Assembly (NCBI GenBank): GCA_013817465.1
Contig: JACDCP010000127.1
Location: 1-8,780 of the forward strand
Origin: Gammaproteobacteria bacterium
GTDB taxonomy: Bacteria; Pseudomonadota; Gammaproteobacteria; Steroidobacterales; JACDCP01
Reading direction: 5' to 3'
Length of the DNA: 8,780 nucleotides
Shown here: piece after piece, positions 5,946 through 8,780 of the stretch
Layout of the letters: each line of letters starts with the position of its first letter
How positions within the stretch are numbered: position 1 is the first letter of the stretch
Program-made: the position numbers and the translations under genes
The notes under the pieces: model-generated
Seen by the model: only the letters and a program-made list of their open reading frames with translations
Databases searched by the model: none
What the model was told of the DNA's origin: nothing

Positions 5946-5971
5946 CTAAGCTCGCGTGGCATTACCCGCAA
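5943..5971 (-). promoter_or_regulatory. Promoter of the toxin-antitoxin operon
   Basis: On the minus strand TTGCGG (5966-5971) and TAGAAT (5943-5948) are 17 nt apart. The -10 matches consensus at five of six positions; the -35 matches at three. It lies inside the flanking elements, so the cassette carries its own promoter. Confidence 0.55.
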
Positions 5972-6006
5972 GCTGGGCCGGATTCGTTGCCCGGAATTCC
6001 CGTCGA

Positions 6007-6095
6007 ATAAATGGGGACATTCCTGATTTACTTACCGGTGTAGCGCAGTCTGCTTTCACTCTGACTGACAGTAAATCAGGAATGTCCCCATTTAT
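6007..6095 (-). repeat. Palindromic element, copy 2 (25-bp arms, 39-nt loop), inverted relative to copy 1
   Basis: Perfect 25-bp inverted arms (6007-6031 and 6071-6095) surround a 39-nt loop (6032-6070). The arms share 24 identical bases with copy 1. The reverse complement of the loop matches the copy 1 loop at 33 of 39 positions without gaps, so the copies are in opposite orientation. CAGTC (6046-6050) and GACTG (6063-6067) can still pair, while the mini-hairpin has one mismatch. The element ends 15 bases short of the kinase stop codon, between that gene and the toxin-antitoxin promoter. Confidence 0.9.
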
Positions 6096-6110
6096 GCCTG
6101 GCCGGTTCCG

Positions 6111-7487
6111 TCAAGTCGGCTCGGCGATCCGGTCGGAAGACTGCAGACGCTGGATCAGGCGGCGCAGGAATACTTTGGTGAACCGGAGCTGGCAGGCCGT
6201 GGAGACCTGTTCGAGCAACGTCGAGCTGACGCGCAGCAGCCTGACCGGGCCATCCGCCTGGATGCTTGCCTGGCGCTTCGCGCCACGCACATAGCTCGCC
6301 TCGCCGAAGCATTCGCCCGCACCGAGCCGGCCCATCTTCCGGCGCCGCGACTGCACGAGCACGTCGCCGGAAACGATTACGTAAAAACGGTCATCCATTT
6401 CCCCTTCGCGCACGATATCTTCGGTGGCCGCGTACTCACGCCATTCACTCGAACGCAGCAGCTCCCAGATCTCGCTATGCGAGAAATCATGGAAGAAAGT
6501 CAATCTGCGCAGCAGGTCGAAGCGCTCCTGCTCATCGATGGCGTCGCGCTTGCCGCGCAGCTCCTGGAACACGCGGGTCAGGTCAGCGGCAAGCTCGAGA
6601 CCGCTCGCGTAACGTTTGGCCGGATCCTTCTGCATGGCGATGGCGACGATGCGCTCGAGCGCCTCGGGAATCTCACGACGCAACGTATAGATCGGCGGCG
6701 GCGTCGCGTACACGATCTGGTGCAGCAGCTTCGACAGATTGTTCGCGCGAAACGGCCGGAATCCCGTCAACAGCTCGTACATGACGGCGCCCAGCGCATA
6801 AATATCCGCGCGATGCGTGATCTCCTCGGACTGGATCTGCTCGGGAGACATGTAGCTCGGCGAGCCGGCGATGCCGTTGATCGCCGAGATTTCCGAACCG
6901 GCGACTATGGCGATGCCGAAATCGATGATGCGCACGTCGCTGTCGGTCGTGAGCATGATGTTGCTCGGCTTCACATCACGGTGGACGACGCCCCTGCCGT
7001 GGGCGTAATGCAGCGCCCGCGCGCACTTGAACATGATCTCGACGACGTCCTCGACGCGCAGGAGGTTGTCCGGCTTGCAATAAGCGGCGAGCGTGCGGGC
7101 GCCGTGCACGTGCTCCGTAACCACATAGAGCCTGCCGTTTTCCTCGCCGGCGTCGAAGGTCGGCAGGATGTTCGGATGGTGCAGCATGCCGACCATGTGC
7201 GCCTCGTTGAAGAACATCTTGCGCGCGACCGGGGAACGGTCTTCATCGCTCTCCCCGTGGTACAGCTTGATCGCGACGTCGCGGCCATAGTAGGGATCGT
7301 GCGACAGGTAGACGGTGCCGGTGCTGCCCTCACCGACCTTGTTGATGATGAAGTACTTGCCGATCTTCTGCGGCAGCGCCGCGGCGTGGCTGTAAAGTCC
7401 CCGCAGACGGGAAGAGCTGCCGTTCGCAGCGGGCGGGGGCTGTGTGGCACGCGCCGGCTTCGAGCTTGCGTGTGAAAGCGGATCCAT
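6111..7487 (-). CDS. Serine/threonine protein kinase with C-terminal cyclic-nucleotide-binding domain
   Basis: This 458-residue soluble protein joins a Hanks-type kinase to a CRP/PKA-like cNMP sensor. After a Pro/Ser-rich N-terminus (1-40), the kinase domain has the glycine loop GEGSTGTVY (52-60), VAIK with Lys74, Glu95 of helix C, catalytic HRDVKPSN (169-176, Asp171), DFG (189-191) and GSPSYMSPEQ (208-217). All catalytic residues are present. The cNMP domain spans about 329-430. Its phosphate-binding cassette FGEASYVRGAKRQASI (394-409) keeps the Glu (396) and Arg (405) that hold the ribose and phosphate in true binders. There is no membrane segment or extracellular sensor. The order kinase then cNMP domain is the reverse of eukaryotic PKG. 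Activation by cAMP or cGMP is inferred; substrates are unknown. It lies 63 bp after pgpA on the same strand with no terminator between them. The start ATG is plausible, but its Shine-Dalgarno sequence is weak. Confidence 0.92.
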   Translation of the reverse strand: MDPLSHASSKPARATQPPPAANGSSSRLRGLYSHAAALPQKIGKYFIINKVGEGSTGTVYLSHDPYYGRDVAIKLYHGESDEDRSPVARKMFFNEAHMVGMLHHPNILPTFDAGEENGRLYVVTEHVHGARTLAAYCKPDNLLRVEDVVEIMFKCARALHYAHGRGVVHRDVKPSNIMLTTDSDVRIIDFGIAIVAGSEISAINGIAGSPSYMSPEQIQSEEITHRADIYALGAVMYELLTGFRPFRANNLSKLLHQIVYATPPPIYTLRREIPEALERIVAIAMQKDPAKRYASGLELAADLTRVFQELRGKRDAIDEQERFDLLRRLTFFHDFSHSEIWELLRSSEWREYAATEDIVREGEMDDRFYVIVSGDVLVQSRRRKMGRLGAGECFGEASYVRGAKRQASIQADGPVRLLRVSSTLLEQVSTACQLRFTKVFLRRLIQRLQSSDRIAEPT

Positions 7488-7550
7488 GCGTATTCATTGC
7501 CCCTGGCCGAATCGGTGCGCAGGCAAGCCGCTTCAGAACGCGCCGGTTTT

Positions 7551-8063
7551 TCAGCGGCCTGTCAGCCATTGCAGTCCCACGAGCACGATGGCGGCGTATA
7601 CCCCCGCGAGTGCGTCATCGAGCATAATTCCCGCACCTCCGGTCATTCTGTGATCTATGTCCCGGATCGGCCACGGCTTGAGGACGTCGAATACGCGGAA
7701 GGCGACGAAGCCGGCTAGCGCCCAGCCCCAGCCCGCGGGCGCGACCAGCATGAGCAGGAAGTAGCCGCCGATTTCATCCCAGACGATCCCGGGATGATCG
7801 TGCTCGCCGAGACGGCGCGCACTTTCTCCGCAGATCCAGATGCCCGCGGCGAGGATCGCGCCGGTCAACGCAATGCGCACCTCGAGCGCCAAGGCATGCG
7901 TCGCCTGCTCGAGAAACAGCGCGACGAGCGTGCCGGCCGTGCCGGGCGCACGCGGCGAAAGGCCGGCGCCGCCACCGAAGGCGAGAAAGTGCACCGGATC
8001 GCGAAACACGGTGCGCGGCGGTATGCGTACATCCGCGGCTGGCACACGGGTCAGAAATCTCAT
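7551..8063 (-). CDS. pgpA: Phosphatidylglycerophosphatase A
   Basis: PgpA removes the phosphate from phosphatidylglycerophosphate at the inner membrane to make phosphatidylglycerol. The product has 170 residues, the usual length. Family motifs are HFLAFGGGAGLSPRAPGTAG (25-44), HDHPGIVWDEIGGYFL (88-103) with the acidic WDE, FRVFDVLKPWPIRDID (122-137) and GGAGIMLDDALAGVYAA (142-158). Hydrophobic stretches near 64-78, 102-124 and 151-167 fit membrane segments. The ATG at 8061-8063 gives the expected N-terminus; GGGAG lies directly against it, and a better-spaced AGG is upstream. It follows thiL by 69 bp, a common gammaproteobacterial order (thiL-pgpA), and precedes the kinase gene by 63 bp. Confidence 0.95.
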   Translation of the reverse strand: MRFLTRVPAADVRIPPRTVFRDPVHFLAFGGGAGLSPRAPGTAGTLVALFLEQATHALALEVRIALTGAILAAGIWICGESARRLGEHDHPGIVWDEIGGYFLLMLVAPAGWGWALAGFVAFRVFDVLKPWPIRDIDHRMTGGAGIMLDDALAGVYAAIVLVGLQWLTGR

Positions 8064-8132
8064 CTCCCGGCAACCTGCCCGCGAAAGACGGATACGTCGC
8101 CTTGTTCGAATACTGAAAGGATTCGCAGGCCG

Positions 8133-8780
8133 TCAAACGGGGAAATGATCGTAGCCCCCGGCGACGCGAACAGCGCGGCCCCGCGCATCGACGCAGCGAA
8201 CACCGGCGCGGGCCACGATCTCGCCGACGCGCGTGCAGCCACAAGGCCAGTTGGCGGCAACGTCTGCCAGCGCGTCCGCACGCCGCGGCGGCACGGTAAA
8301 GCAGAGCTCGTAGTCGTCGCCGCCTTCCAGGGCCAGCCGGCGGGTTTCGCCTGCCTGATGGCAGGCGCGAAGGGCCGCGGAAACAGGCAGCCGCGCTGTC
8401 TCGATCACGGCGCCGACGCCGCTCGCCGCGGCCAGCTTGCCCAGATCGGCTGCGAAGCCGTCGGAAACGTCGATTGCCGCGCTGGCCAGCTCGAGCAGCG
8501 AACGCCCCTCGTTGATACGGGGCTCCGGCCGGCGAAATCGCTCCACGAGGTGATGGGCTTCGGCGGACAAGCCGCCGCCCGCCGTCTGCAGTATCCCAAG
8601 CCCGGCCGCGGCATCGCCGAGCGTGCCGGAAACAAACACGGCATCGCCCGGCGCCGCGGTGGCGCGACTCAGCCAGCCACCGGCGGGTGCGAAGCCGAGC
8701 AACTGAACGCTGACCGTCAACGGGCCACGCGTGGTATCGCCGCCGACGAGCGCAACATCCCAGGCATCCGCGAGTGCGAA
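8133..8780 (-). CDS. thiL: Thiamine-monophosphate kinase, C-terminal two thirds (5' end beyond window)
   Basis: ThiL phosphorylates thiamine monophosphate with ATP to give thiamine diphosphate, the active cofactor. The visible part is 215 residues plus stop; E. coli ThiL has about 325, so roughly 110 N-terminal residues lie outside. Seen here, counted from the first visible codon: ALVGGDTTRGPLTVSVQLLG (10-29), a family signature; GDAVFVSGTLGDAAAGL (45-61); AIDVSDGFAADLGKLAAASG (102-121), the conserved D-x-SDG ATP/Mg segment; EGGDDYELCFTVPP (152-165); and a C-terminus ending GGYDHFPV. An internal TTG at 8718-8720 could look like a start but falls inside the signature, so the frame is continuous to the edge. 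It is upstream of pgpA on the same strand. Confidence 0.96.
   Translation of the reverse strand, partial: FALADAWDVALVGGDTTRGPLTVSVQLLGFAPAGGWLSRATAAPGDAVFVSGTLGDAAAGLGILQTAGGGLSAEAHHLVERFRRPEPRINEGRSLLELASAAIDVSDGFAADLGKLAAASGVGAVIETARLPVSAALRACHQAGETRRLALEGGDDYELCFTVPPRRADALADVAANWPCGCTRVGEIVARAGVRCVDARGRAVRVAGGYDHFPV

Larger units (their letters stand above)
5247..6095. mobile_element. Putative composite cassette: toxin-antitoxin pair between inverted palindromic elements
   Basis: The two palindromic elements are inverted relative to each other, as judged by their asymmetric loops, and enclose about 665 bp that hold only the toxin, the antitoxin and their promoter. The cassette lies exactly between the 3' ends of two convergent core-type genes, folE2 and the kinase gene. 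Three 60-base lines of the toxin gene counted by eye give 55, 47 and 55% GC, against about 60-75% in sampled lines of ispA, the kinase gene and thiL. No transposase and no clear target-site duplication was seen, so mobility is an inference. Confidence 0.4.

Noticed and set aside
5247..6095. CRISPR array or integron-type attachment sites
   Set aside because: There are only two copies, they are inverted rather than direct, and there are no spacers of constant length, no integrase and no attC-like boxes that I can see.
6477..7475. 332-codon open frame antisense to the kinase gene
   Set aside because: It lies opposite a kinase with intact motifs. The translation is Arg/Val/Asp-rich with no recognisable domain or ribosome binding site.

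Overview
The window looks like ordinary chromosome from a GC-rich gammaproteobacterium. The core genes and their order (parE, xseB-ispA, folE2, pgpA-thiL), the proteobacterial rubrerythrin cluster and the GTAG-type palindromic repeats all fit. The repeats suggest a Xanthomonadales, Nevskiales or Steroidobacterales relative, but the genus cannot be read from this sequence. There are ten protein genes, no RNA gene and no CRISPR array.

Region 1 (1-3100, minus strand) reads from right to left: rubrerythrin, a two-[4Fe-4S] CCG-domain Fe-S protein, a DUF3501 protein, then the first 154 codons of parE, which runs off the left edge. The first three form the conserved rubrerythrin cluster, a probable peroxide or redox-stress unit of unknown biochemistry. 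A TTGACA promoter and a perfect 7-1-7 palindrome precede it. Both spacers inside the cluster carry a pair of GTAG-type hairpins (REP-like).

Region 2 (3100-5240, plus strand) is divergent from region 1. It holds xseB (exonuclease VII small subunit, TTG start), ispA (farnesyl diphosphate synthase) and folE2 (GTP cyclohydrolase IB). A long hairpin lies between ispA and folE2, where dxs is often found in relatives.

Region 3 (5247-6095) is the accessory part. A ribbon-helix-helix antitoxin and a PemK/MazF-type toxin (minus strand, overlapping, with their own promoter and operator) lie between two palindromic elements of about 90 bp. The arms of the two elements are identical over 24 bp. Their 39-nt loops are about 85% identical but inverted relative to each other. 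The cassette sits between the 3' ends of folE2 and the kinase gene and looks like an insertion.

Region 4 (6111-8780, minus strand) reads thiL (5' end off the window), pgpA, then a Ser/Thr kinase with a C-terminal cyclic-nucleotide-binding domain. This looks like one transcription unit joining thiamine diphosphate synthesis, phosphatidylglycerol synthesis and a possible cNMP-sensing kinase.

The best candidates for something undescribed are the toxin-antitoxin cassette framed by inverted palindromic elements, the paired GTAG hairpins in the rubrerythrin operon with its unassigned operator, and the kinase-cNMP protein.
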